Positions 26,281-34,646 of a stretch of DNA of 64,000 nt are shown here, piece by piece. The position numbers were made by a program, and so were the translations under genes. The notes beneath the pieces were generated by a model that saw only the letters and a program-made list of their open reading frames with translations, did no database searches and was not told the origin of the DNA. The DNA comes from JABAAI01 sp965242745 (GTDB lineage: Bacteria; Spirochaetota; Leptospiria; Leptospirales; Leptonemataceae): positions 5,752-69,751 of the forward strand of contig CBDETG010000013.1 of assembly GCA_965242745.1 (NCBI GenBank), written 5' to 3'. The number at the start of each line of letters is the position of its first letter. The first letter of the stretch is position 1.

Positions 26281-26857
26281 CGGCAAGGCATAGGCATTGA
26301 TCTGGCGCGGCGACATCCTTGACGGCAAATCATAGGCATTGGTCTGGCGCGGCGACTTCCTTGTCTTAGCGCCAGACTCTCGCACATCCATGTGCTCGTG
26401 ACGCAATGCCTATGATTTGCACTGGATTGTTGTAGTATGTACAGTTCCAGCAAAAACCATATCCGTATTATCAGCCCTGCTTTAGCGCCAGACTCTCACG
26501 GCAAATCATAGGCATTGGTCTGGCGCGGCGACTTCCATGCCTTAGCGCCAGACTCTCACGGCAAATCATAGGCATTGGTCTGGCGCGGCGACTTCCTTGT
26601 CTTAGCGCCAGACTCTCGCACATCCTGTGCTCGTGACGCAATGCCTATGATTTGCACTGGATTGTTCTGGTATGTAAAGCACGCAGATGGGTATTAGGCC
26701 TGTGTTGCAGCTCTAAACGTTGCCGGGCTTGTTCTGGTATGTACAGCACACGAGCACCTGCGCCCCGCGCTCAAGCGCATACATATAAGCTCGTGACGCA
26801 ATGCCTATGCCTTGCACTGGATTGTTCTGGTATGTACAGCAGCAGAGACCCTGCGCC
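26281..26857. repeat. Array of interspersed inverted repeats (array 2)
   Basis: Same modules as 1-790 in both orientations, here between the insertion-sequence remnant and a GC-rich surface-protein gene. CATAGGCATTG cores followed by GTCTGGCGC occur at about 26291, 26331, 26509 and 26569. The complementary form with the GCACTGGATTGTT tail occurs at about 26404, 26638 and 26799. No gene is supported. Upstream, 26190-26280 contains a CCCACC/GGTGGG imperfect hairpin and a GTTTTCG/CGAAAA stem, with no clear function. Confidence 0.85.
26325..26420. repeat. Cloverleaf-like repeat, best copy
   Basis: Outer stem: GCAAATCATAGGCATTG (26325-26341) with its perfect 17-bp complement at 26404-26420. First inner stem: GTCTGGCGC (26342-26350) with GCGCCAGAC (26369-26377). 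Second inner stem: GCACAT (26382-26387) with ATGTGC (26390-26395), although its 2-nt loop is too tight unless the last pair opens. The stems are nested without conflict and abut one another, giving a three-way junction. Either strand can fold this way. Confidence 0.75.
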
Positions 26858-26860
26858 CAA

Positions 26861-27060
26861 CGCGACATAATGCGCCGCCCAGACTCAGCTTATTACAACA
26901 AGGCCCCAGTTAGCACTACAACGTCCCTGAGTACAAACGCCGCATATAACTACAAGGCCCTAGTCAGCAGAGCTAACGCGACATAATGCGGCGCCGAGAC
27001 TCCGCATATCACAACACCGCCCCAGTCATCAAAACCAAAGCTACCTATTCCAATCGCTGC
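26861..27060. repeat. Tandem pair of about 116-bp units
   Basis: Two imperfect direct copies start with CGCGACATAATGCG at 26861 and 26977. Each continues through AGACTC, a TATTACAACA/TATCACAACA-like stretch and GCCCCAGT. Related pieces occur at 38704-38790 and 49565-49590. The rest to 27119 holds no supported gene. Confidence 0.7.
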
Positions 27061-27119
27061 TTATCTCACCGGACGCCCGCACTTCAGCAGAGCCCCCGCC
27101 GCGGGCCACAAACGCCCCC

Positions 27120-28934
27120 CTACTCCTGCGCCCGCGGCCACGCCTCCAGCACATCACCGCAATCCGGCTTATCCGCTTCGCCTTCGTCTTCCAGCGGGTC
27201 GTTGTCTGTGATCGTCTCGCATACGTCGATGGTGGTCTCAGAGCTGGGATTCTCCGTCGTTGGATTATCGGGATCAAAGTTAAAATACAGCAGACGCGGA
27301 TAGGCGCCGGCAGCAAAGAGCCAGCGCGTGGCAAGCCAAGTGCTATCGTAGGCCGTGGCAGACTGCGTTGCAGCAGTATCTGCGCCGACGATGCCGGTGA
27401 GATCGGCCGCCGTAACACTGAATAGGTTAGAAAAACTGCCCACCGTAGCCGTGACCCCGGAGGCCTCTGTATCAAAGCGGTTGTTGGTGATGTGCATATT
27501 CAGATGGTCTGCGGAGTCTGCACCGGTGTCGCTATTCCCCCAAAAGCCGATATGATCGCCGCTATGGCCTCGCGCAAGACCCGTCCCTAGGCAGTTATAG
27601 GCTTCTGTGCGGGCGTCTGCGCTAGAGAAACTTCCAATCAGAATGCCAACATTATCATTGCCATCGCCGGCAGCGCAGCTTTCGCCCGTAATCACGCCAT
27701 CGCAGACACTCCCAAGGCTAAGGGAGTCACGCACTGCGCTAGTTTCCAGGAGGCCTACCAGGCCGCCCATCGAATCATTTCCACCCCCGCCATCGGAGAC
27801 ATTGCCGCTTGCCCGGCTGCCGGTGATACGGCCACCGTGTGTTCGCCCCACCAGGCCGCCCATAGCATTCCAATTAGCCCCGCCGCTACCAGAGACATTG
27901 GCGCTTGCACGGCTGCCAGTGATCCGGCCACTAGTTGCCCACCCCACAAGGCCTCCCAAGTAAGCTCTGAAAGTACTGCTGCTATCGCCCTGGATGGCGC
28001 CGCCTGCTATATGCGCATTGCTTATACGTGTGCCGCTCGTAGTGCCACAAAGAGCGTCTACTCGCCTCCGCCCCTTGATCGTGGGCTGTGCCAAAGTGAG
28101 ATTTCTTATGCCTGTGCTGCCGCAGGCAGCAAAGAGGCCGGCGTCGTTCGTGTGGTCGTCGGCAGCTGCGGCGCTGGCTATGCGGTCAATGTCTAGATTG
28201 CTGATGCTGTGGCCATTGCCCTCCAGCTGCGCTGTAAAGCGAGAGCCGCTCTGGTCGCTGCCGATGGGCTCAAAGTTGCCGGCCGTGTCGCCGTTTTGGT
28301 CGATGGGGTTGCCATCGCCGTCATCACTGAAGTCAATGTCGGCGACAAGCTCGTAGCCGCAGAGGTAGACGCTGTTCGTTGCTGTGCCGCAGTTGGCGGT
28401 AGCTTCATCAGGCGCGCCCAGCGTAGAGCCCGCATCGCCCGTGGTGTCGTCTGCCTCCTCATCGTCGTAGCTGGTGCCAGCGAAGTTATGGCGCATGTTG
28501 TGGAGCTCTGCGTAGCTTGCGATTTCTATCAGGCCGTCGTTATCGTCGTCTACGTCCAGAGCATCGACAATGCCGTCATTGTCGCTGTCATCGCAGTGGT
28601 CACCCATGCCGTCCTTATCGATGTCGCCCTGCTCGGCATTGGCATGCTCCGGGCAGTTGTCGCTGTCCCCATCGCACAGACCTGTGGCCAAGTTTGGCGT
28701 GGGCGTGTTGCCCGTGCATTCCATGCAGATGCCATCGTGCTGGGCGAAGTGGTCCTGCATTGCCTCGCAGACCGCATCCGTGATGCAGTCGCCATCCAGC
28801 ACGCTGTAGGCATTGGGCGTGTTGCCGCCGTGGCAGGCCATCGCCGTGATGCAGGCGTTCTTGTCCACATTGCTCACGTTGCTGCCCGTGCAGGCCATGC
28901 AGCTCCCCGCCGCAGTTGCAACCTGCCCCGCCAC
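27120..28934 (-). CDS. GC-rich surface protein with TSP3 and GLUG repeats, 5'-truncated
   Basis: About 604 residues. Cys-rich segments come first (CMACTGSNVSNVDKNAC, then CITDAVCEAMQDHFAQHDGIC). A thrombospondin type 3 calcium-binding stretch follows (DGDSDNCPEHANAEQGDIDKDG, then DDSDNDGIVDALDVDDDNDG). Next come GLUG-type repeats (LGGLVGWATSGRITGSRASANVSG, MGGLVGRTHGGRITGSRASGNVSD). Such proteins are surface-exposed in bacteria. The frame is open upstream from 28934 to an in-frame TGA inside the 3' end of pabBC, still Cys-rich and repeat-like, with no signal peptide, so the true 5' end is missing. GC content is far above that of all neighbours. The shown start is the first GTG in frame and is probably not real. 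Confidence 0.65.
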   Translation of the reverse strand: MAGQVATAAGSCMACTGSNVSNVDKNACITAMACHGGNTPNAYSVLDGDCITDAVCEAMQDHFAQHDGICMECTGNTPTPNLATGLCDGDSDNCPEHANAEQGDIDKDGMGDHCDDSDNDGIVDALDVDDDNDGLIEIASYAELHNMRHNFAGTSYDDEEADDTTGDAGSTLGAPDEATANCGTATNSVYLCGYELVADIDFSDDGDGNPIDQNGDTAGNFEPIGSDQSGSRFTAQLEGNGHSISNLDIDRIASAAAADDHTNDAGLFAACGSTGIRNLTLAQPTIKGRRRVDALCGTTSGTRISNAHIAGGAIQGDSSSTFRAYLGGLVGWATSGRITGSRASANVSGSGGANWNAMGGLVGRTHGGRITGSRASGNVSDGGGGNDSMGGLVGLLETSAVRDSLSLGSVCDGVITGESCAAGDGNDNVGILIGSFSSADARTEAYNCLGTGLARGHSGDHIGFWGNSDTGADSADHLNMHITNNRFDTEASGVTATVGSFSNLFSVTAADLTGIVGADTAATQSATAYDSTWLATRWLFAAGAYPRLLYFNFDPDNPTTENPSSETTIDVCETITDNDPLEDEGEADKPDCGDVLEAWPRAQE

Positions 28935-29001
28935 ATCGGTGCAGTCACTTTTGCTGATGCAGGCCGTATTGTCAGCATTGGGCTTCTGCTGCGCAGCCTT
29001 T

Positions 29002-30819
29002 TTACAAGGATAACTCAGCTGGCATCATTTTGCGTACAGAATTGATCAGATACATAGCAGGCTTTTGCTTTATTTCGTCTATTGTAAAGACCCTTTCTTT
29101 GATCTTTTTTTGCTCCAACAAAAAAGCACGGTACGTTCCACCCAGCAGGCCGCATGCTATAGGGGGCGTATAAAGCTCTCCATGCCATTCTATCACAACA
29201 TTAGCAAAGGAGCTTTCGGTGACTTCTTTTTTCGGATTCCAAAGCAAGACATCGTAATAGGGGGGCAAATTTGTTTTCCTGGCTTTCAGCATGGCTCTTG
29301 GTCTTTCGTAGATTTTTCTATAGCTTGTTTTGTGGTAAAAAAAAGGATTTTGCGGATCCATGGCTTTGGCTGCCAAAAAGAGTTTCCATATCTTTTCTTT
29401 CCCTCTTTGACTTTCTATGGGAGCGCTTTCCCAGAAAAAATGCCCTTTGGCATCCAGGAGGAGTCGGACTTTTTGATCCAAGCTCACTCTGCTTTTTTTG
29501 AAACAAAGCTCTATCTCTTTTAGTTTGGCATGCAGCAGGGAAAGGTCCAGAGGATAAGAAAAGTAACGAGCAGATTCTTTGAGGCGTTGGATATGATATG
29601 GTAAAAGAAAGCAGCCATTTTCCTTTGTCCACAGCATTGTCTCCAGGAGATAAAAGGGAGGCGGCGGTTTTTTGAGAATTTTGCTTTTTGTTTGGCATTC
29701 CCGCCATTCCTGCAGCGCCTGCGAATCCCAAACTACGCCGCTCCCCACCCCGTAAGAAAATTCTTGTTTCTTTTTGTCCAGCCATAAGGTCCGTATTGCC
29801 ACGCTAAACTGCGCCCTGCCTTGTGGATTGAGAAAGCCTATAGCGCCCGTATAAATCTCCCGCGGGCTTTCCTCAAGCTTTTCGATCAGCTCGATACTTT
29901 TTCTCTTGGGCGCGCCGGTCACGGATGCTGCTGGAAAGAGAGCTTGGAAAATCTCTGCCAAACTGGCGTTGCTTTTTGCTCTGACGCCGCTTGTCATCTG
30001 CCAAAGGCTTGCGTACTGCTCTACTTGAAAGATATGCTCTGTCCGCACCTGAGCGAATTGGGCGATACGCCCTATATCACTGCGTACCATGTCTAGGATC
30101 ATAGCGTTTTCAGCCCTTTCTTTGCAGGAGCAAGAAAGCTCCTCGGCTTGTCTTATATCATCTGCAAAAGAAGGACCACGGGCGGCGGTGCCTTTCATAG
30201 GGCGTGCAAGAAGCTCCCCATTTTCTTCCAAAGCAAAGAAGAGCTCTGGTGAAGCGCTGCATATGATCCATTCCGGCAGGTGGAGAAAAGCTCCATAGCA
30301 CTCGCCCTGCCCTCGGAGCATATCTTGGAAAATATGCCATAAGCATAGAGCATAGCTCCCCACAGGAGCTCTCTTGAAGCGCCCCTTGAGTCTGTAGGAA
30401 TAGTTAATCTGATAGCAAAGCCCTGCTGCAATCCAGGACCTGATCTCTTCTAGCTTGGCAAGATAGTTTTCTTTCCCAAGAGCGCTCTGCCAGACTATAG
30501 GCGGGCAGCTGCGCTTGTCTGCAAAACCCAGAGAGGAATGTTTTTCTACCTGATCATAGAGGGCAAAATAGGCCAGTGGAAAGGAGCTGGGCTTGGCGCT
30601 TGCAAAGGCTGTGTCCATAGCGGGAGCTGCCTCATAAGCAAGAAAGCCTAGGGCATAAAGGCCTTCTTTCCTGGCGCGCTCCTGCACTGTCTCCAACAAA
30701 GGAAGCACTTCAGTTGTCTGCCGAGCTTCTATGCGCAAAATGGGTCTGGCAAAACTAAGCCATTGCTTTTGCTTCTTGTCATACAAACATGCGTAGTGAT
30801 TTTGCAATGGCTCAAACAC
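29002..30819 (-). CDS. pabBC: Aminodeoxychorismate synthase/lyase fusion
   Basis: A 605-residue fusion for p-aminobenzoate synthesis, feeding folate. Residues 1-370 are chorismate-binding PabB: YQINYSYRLKGRF, RPMKGTAARG, ENAMILDMVRSDIGRIA, and the active-site TGAPKRKSIELI. Residues 385-605 are a PabC-like PLP lyase: LLETMLW near its start, FFYHKTSYRKIYE with the PLP lysine, and EVTESSFANVVIEW. The order and length are typical of the fused enzyme. A GTG start at 30819 follows lysS by 51 nt, suggesting co-transcription. FolE and FolD are encoded elsewhere in the window. The 3' end directly adjoins the foreign GC-rich gene. Confidence 0.93.
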   Translation of the reverse strand: MFEPLQNHYACLYDKKQKQWLSFARPILRIEARQTTEVLPLLETVQERARKEGLYALGFLAYEAAPAMDTAFASAKPSSFPLAYFALYDQVEKHSSLGFADKRSCPPIVWQSALGKENYLAKLEEIRSWIAAGLCYQINYSYRLKGRFKRAPVGSYALCLWHIFQDMLRGQGECYGAFLHLPEWIICSASPELFFALEENGELLARPMKGTAARGPSFADDIRQAEELSCSCKERAENAMILDMVRSDIGRIAQFAQVRTEHIFQVEQYASLWQMTSGVRAKSNASLAEIFQALFPAASVTGAPKRKSIELIEKLEESPREIYTGAIGFLNPQGRAQFSVAIRTLWLDKKKQEFSYGVGSGVVWDSQALQEWRECQTKSKILKKPPPPFYLLETMLWTKENGCFLLPYHIQRLKESARYFSYPLDLSLLHAKLKEIELCFKKSRVSLDQKVRLLLDAKGHFFWESAPIESQRGKEKIWKLFLAAKAMDPQNPFFYHKTSYRKIYERPRAMLKARKTNLPPYYDVLLWNPKKEVTESSFANVVIEWHGELYTPPIACGLLGGTYRAFLLEQKKIKERVFTIDEIKQKPAMYLINSVRKMMPAELSL

Positions 30820-30870
30820 AAGAATGTGAAGCGCAGCAGTTCTAATTATGCTATGTCTTGCGCCGCTTTG

Positions 30871-32436
30871 CTATGTCTTTTTGTTTGCGCTATGCTCCGG
30901 TCTAAGCAGAGGGAAAAGGATGGTATCTCGTATAGATTGCCTATTGCTTAGCAGCATCGCCAGGCGGTCTATGCCTATCCCTAAGCCCCCTGTAGGCGGC
31001 ATAGCGTATTCTAAAGCGCGTACATAATCATGGTCCATATAGGCCTCCTCAGGATGGATGTGCTCTGCTAGCTGCTGCTCAAAGCGCTTTTTTTGTTCTA
31101 TGGGGTCATTGAGCTCACTAAAGGCATTGCCTATTTCTCTGCCAGCTATATAAGGCTCAAAACGTTGGACCAGTTCTTTTTCGTCTTCGCATGATTTGGC
31201 TAAGGGAGATATGGCCTGCGGGTAGGAGTGTATAAACGTAGGCTCAATGAGCTTAGCTTCTACTTTTTTGTCAAAAATGACCTCAGCTATTTGCCAGTGG
31301 CTTTTGCAGGCCTCGTAGTCTTCACTTGGCAGAGACAGGCTTTTTGCCGCCATTTGCGCTTCTTTCAGGCTTGTTTGTACACTGAGACGAATACCTGTGT
31401 ACTCTTCGATAGCTTCCAAATACGTCATTCTTTTCCACGGGCTCTGGAAGTTGATCTTATGCGGGCCATATTCTATTGTAAGAGTACCGTGGATTTGGTT
31501 TACTACATAGCAGATCAGCTCCTCGCATATTGCATACATACTTTCCAGATTGCCATAGGCCTCGTAGAGCTCTAACATGCTAAACTCAGGGTTATGGCGC
31601 GGGCTGATTCCTTCATTACGAAAATTACGTCCAATTTCAAAAACCCGCGGGAAGCCGCCTACGATCAGACGCTTCAAGTAGAGCTCTGGCGCTACGCGTA
31701 AATACAACTTCATGTCTAGGGTATTATGGTGCGTGATAAAGGGGCGCGCAGTCGCTCCGCCGGGGATGGGCTGCATAGCGGGCGTCTCCACTTCTATGTA
31801 GGACCTGTCAGCTAAGAAGTCCCGTATAAGACGCAGCATCTGGGAGCGCTGCACAAAGCTTTGGCGCACTGCCGGATTTACAATGAGGTCCACATAGCGC
31901 CTGCGGTAGCGCTGCTCTTGATCAGCAAAGGCGTCAAAGACCTGCCCTTGGGCCTCCTTGACTACTGGAAGAGGACGCAGGCACTTAGCAAGTAAGAGTA
32001 GTTTTCGAACAAAGATGCTTGTCTCTTGGGTGCGTGTCTGAAAGACATAGCCTTCCAAACCGATAATATCTCCCAAGTCAAGCATTCTGCAAAGCTGAAA
32101 GCTTTCTTTCCCTAAACTGTCTCGATTGATATATATCTGGATACGTCCGCTATGGTCCTCAAGATCGCAGAAAGCTGCTTTGCCCATCATACGCTTCGAC
32201 CGTATGCGCCCTGCAAGACTATAAGAGCTTTCAGATGAAAAAGAGGTGACAGGCAGAGCAAGTACTTCGCTTGTATGATTTTTAGGGGAAAAGTACTGTT
32301 GGTAGGGGTCGTAGTAGGAGTTTTGTATATTGCGCAGTTTTTCCAGCCGTGTTTCATATAAGTCTGCCGGCTCCTTGTTCCCTGCTTCGGGAGGATTAGC
32401 TGCTTTCCCTGATGCGGCTTTGCGCATGAGCTCCAT
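30871..32436 (-). CDS. lysS: Lysyl-tRNA synthetase, class II
   Basis: Charges tRNA-Lys. The 521-residue protein has an N-terminal OB-fold anticodon-binding domain (SLAGRIRSKRMMGKAAFCDLED), then the class II catalytic core. Motif 2 is at GRNFRNEGISPRHNPEFSMLELYEAYG and motif 3 at GLGIGIDRLAMLL. A longer N-terminal extension (about 60 residues) than in E. coli is present. Two nearby starts (32436 and 32427) are possible, and GGAGC lies just before the second. The 5' end faces the divergent oppD with only about 50 nt between. Confidence 0.96.
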   Translation of the reverse strand: MELMRKAASGKAANPPEAGNKEPADLYETRLEKLRNIQNSYYDPYQQYFSPKNHTSEVLALPVTSFSSESSYSLAGRIRSKRMMGKAAFCDLEDHSGRIQIYINRDSLGKESFQLCRMLDLGDIIGLEGYVFQTRTQETSIFVRKLLLLAKCLRPLPVVKEAQGQVFDAFADQEQRYRRRYVDLIVNPAVRQSFVQRSQMLRLIRDFLADRSYIEVETPAMQPIPGGATARPFITHHNTLDMKLYLRVAPELYLKRLIVGGFPRVFEIGRNFRNEGISPRHNPEFSMLELYEAYGNLESMYAICEELICYVVNQIHGTLTIEYGPHKINFQSPWKRMTYLEAIEEYTGIRLSVQTSLKEAQMAAKSLSLPSEDYEACKSHWQIAEVIFDKKVEAKLIEPTFIHSYPQAISPLAKSCEDEKELVQRFEPYIAGREIGNAFSELNDPIEQKKRFEQQLAEHIHPEEAYMDHDYVRALEYAMPPTGGLGIGIDRLAMLLSNRQSIRDTILFPLLRPEHSANKKT

Positions 32437-32484
32437 CTAGTCTTGGGTACCATACTGCGGGGCTACGTGTCAAGGTATTATTTG

Positions 32485-33546
32485 ATGAAAGAAAGAAGTC
32501 CTTTACTGCAAGTCCGTGACCTTTCCGTCTATGTGGGTCTTGCGCCCCATGCGCTCTATATTACGGATAAGCTTTCTTTTGATATATACCCTGGAGAGAT
32601 TTTTGCTCTTGTAGGAGAATCCGGCTGCGGGAAAAGCATGACAGCGCAGGCTATATTAGGCCTTTTAGGGTCCATGAAGATAGGGGGGCATGACGGGGAT
32701 ATACGATTTTTGGGTGAGAACTTAGGTCTTTTGCCTGAAGCTGCAATGCAGGCCCTTCGGGGCAGTGAGATATCCATGATTTTTCAAGAGGCCTCTCACG
32801 CTTTGAATCCCTTAATCCCGCTGGGGCGCCAGCTAGAAGAAGTCTTTCAGATACATCATGGGCATCTAGAACAGGACTTGCAAAAGAGACGCTATCTTGA
32901 GTCGCCTAAAGCAAGAATACGAGAGCTGCTCCAGAGGATGGGCTTCCAAGCCAGCCAAAGCTCCCTGCTGATGGAGGCCTTCCCGCACCAGCTCTCCGGC
33001 GGCATGCTGCAAAGACTCATGATTGCTATGGCTCTGCTGCTTAGCCCGAAACTTCTCATAGCGGACGAACCTACTACCGCATTGGACGTAAGTATACAGG
33101 CGCAGGTCATGGAATTACTTTTGGAAAATGCAAAGAGGGAAAATACCGCCGTCTTGCTTATCACGCATAACTTAGGTCTGCTTGCCCAATATGCGGATCG
33201 CCTTGCGGTTATGTATGCGGGCCGCATTATAGAAAGCGCTGCAAGCGAAGATTTTTTCGCAAAAGCGCTGCATCCGTACAGCATAGGATTGCTGAGAGCC
33301 TTCCCCGACCCGGAAAGGAAAAAAGAACTGCGCGCCATCCCAGGCCAAGTACCTTCCGCAAAGGAGTATAGCGCTGATCATGCCTGCCGCTTTCGCAAGC
33401 GCTGCGCCTGCGCCTTTGATCTGTGCAATTCGGCGGGCTCTGTTGTTTTGCATGAGAGGCAAAAAGCTCATCTTGTCGCCTGCTCTTTTTATGAGAAGGC
33501 TGCAAGCATTGCGCAAGGGCGCAGGGCGATGGAGGCTGCCTTATGA
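32485..33546 (+). CDS. oppD: Oligopeptide-type ABC transporter ATPase
   Basis: ATP-binding subunit of an oligo/dipeptide importer, 353 residues. Walker A is GESGCGKSMT, the signature LSGGMLQRL, and Walker B LLIADEPTTALDV, with H-loop ITHN. The C-terminal extension holds CRFRKRCACAFDLC, the Cys-rich motif of the Opp/Dpp ATPases. ATG at 32485 with AAGG upstream is favoured over an in-frame TTG at 32443. It overlaps oppF by an ATGA junction. The permease and binding-protein genes are not in the window, so the pair probably serves components encoded elsewhere. Confidence 0.9.
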   Translation: MKERSPLLQVRDLSVYVGLAPHALYITDKLSFDIYPGEIFALVGESGCGKSMTAQAILGLLGSMKIGGHDGDIRFLGENLGLLPEAAMQALRGSEISMIFQEASHALNPLIPLGRQLEEVFQIHHGHLEQDLQKRRYLESPKARIRELLQRMGFQASQSSLLMEAFPHQLSGGMLQRLMIAMALLLSPKLLIADEPTTALDVSIQAQVMELLLENAKRENTAVLLITHNLGLLAQYADRLAVMYAGRIIESAASEDFFAKALHPYSIGLLRAFPDPERKKELRAIPGQVPSAKEYSADHACRFRKRCACAFDLCNSAGSVVLHERQKAHLVACSFYEKAASIAQGRRAMEAAL

Positions 33547-34592
33547 AAAAAGCTCTCCTCAAAGCTTCACATATCAGCGTTCGTTATCCCCTGCGCGGAG
33601 GATTTCTACGCAGAGTCAAGGGCTATGTGCATGCTGTAGAAAATCTTTCTTTGGAAATATATCCCGGAGAGATCGTAGCTTTGGTAGGGGAATCCGGCTG
33701 CGGCAAGAGTACCGTGGGGCGTTCGCTTTTGGCTTTGACAAAAACCGACAAAGGGGAATTGGAATTAGAAGGCAGGAAAATAGACAGACGCTCCTTTGCC
33801 TCTTTAAGGCGCAGCTTTCAAATCATTTTCCAAGACCCCTACCTGGCGCTAAATCCGCGTCAAAGCATCTATGAAATACTTGCTGAGGCGCTGATTGTGC
33901 ATAAATTATGCCCTGCAATAGAGCTCAAAAAAAACGTGCGTCAGCTCTTAGACAAGGTGGGAATCTCCTCTGAGCAGATGCACCGCTATCCGCATGCTTT
34001 CTCTGGCGGACAGCGCCAACGTATATGTATTGCGCGCGCCATATCCATGAAACCGAAGTTCATCGTTTGCGATGAAATTGTCTCAGCCCTGGACCTCTCT
34101 GTACAGGCTCAGATTCTGCAGCTGCTTTTGGAGCTCAAAGCCGAAATGCGCCTTGCGCTTTTATGGATATCTCATGATCTTTCTTTAGTACGCTACGTCA
34201 GTAGCCGTATGTATGTTATGTACAAAGGCCGTATAGTTGAGTCTGGCCCTACTGAGGAGCTTTTTAGGCATCCTGCGCATCCCTATACGCTGAGCCTGCT
34301 GAAAGCTGTTCCCACTTTAGAGAGAGGAGCAAAAAAAAAGCAGCAAAGGGACTCCCGCAAGTCTTGGGCGTTCAGCCAGGACTTAGGGCTAAAGCAGATG
34401 GAAGAACAGGACTATTTTTCCAGCTGCGCTTTTGTCCTGCGCTGCCCGCAGGCGCAAAGGGAATGCCAAGAACAACTGCCTCTCCTGCAGGAGCATAGGG
34501 TGCGGGAAAGTCAGGCATCTGGAGCAGAATCGCAGCGGATAGGAGAACGTAAACTTGCTTGTTTTTCTCCTTTGCCTCCTTTTGCAGACTAG
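33543..34592 (+). CDS. oppF: Oligopeptide-type ABC transporter ATPase
   Basis: Second ATPase of the same importer, 349 residues. It has Walker A GESGCGKSTVGR, FQDPYLALNPR as Q-loop context, signature FSGGQRQRI, Walker B FIVCDEIVSALDLSVQ (Ile where most have Pro) and H-loop WISHDL. The C-terminal part has HPAHPYTLSLLKAVP and a Cys-containing segment FSSCAFVLRCPQAQREC. It is translationally coupled to oppD. The gene that follows after 54 nt (the cyclase-ATPase) may share its transcript. Confidence 0.9.
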   Translation: MKKALLKASHISVRYPLRGGFLRRVKGYVHAVENLSLEIYPGEIVALVGESGCGKSTVGRSLLALTKTDKGELELEGRKIDRRSFASLRRSFQIIFQDPYLALNPRQSIYEILAEALIVHKLCPAIELKKNVRQLLDKVGISSEQMHRYPHAFSGGQRQRICIARAISMKPKFIVCDEIVSALDLSVQAQILQLLLELKAEMRLALLWISHDLSLVRYVSSRMYVMYKGRIVESGPTEELFRHPAHPYTLSLLKAVPTLERGAKKKQQRDSRKSWAFSQDLGLKQMEEQDYFSSCAFVLRCPQAQRECQEQLPLLQEHRVRESQASGAESQRIGERKLACFSPLPPFAD

Positions 34593-34646
34593 GCGCATGG
34601 CTCTTTTGTTATCTCAAGGCCTAAAAAGTGATTAAGGCTTGCGCGT

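Noticed and set aside
26281..26857. Integron attC-like sites
   Set aside because: Folded imperfect repeats fit superficially, but I found no GTTRRRY/RYYYAAC core pairs, no cassette genes in register and no integrase.
28209..29045. 278-residue plus-strand frame opposite the GC-rich surface protein
   Set aside because: Long open antisense frames are expected in GC-rich sequence; the minus-strand frame has clear TSP3 and GLUG repeats.
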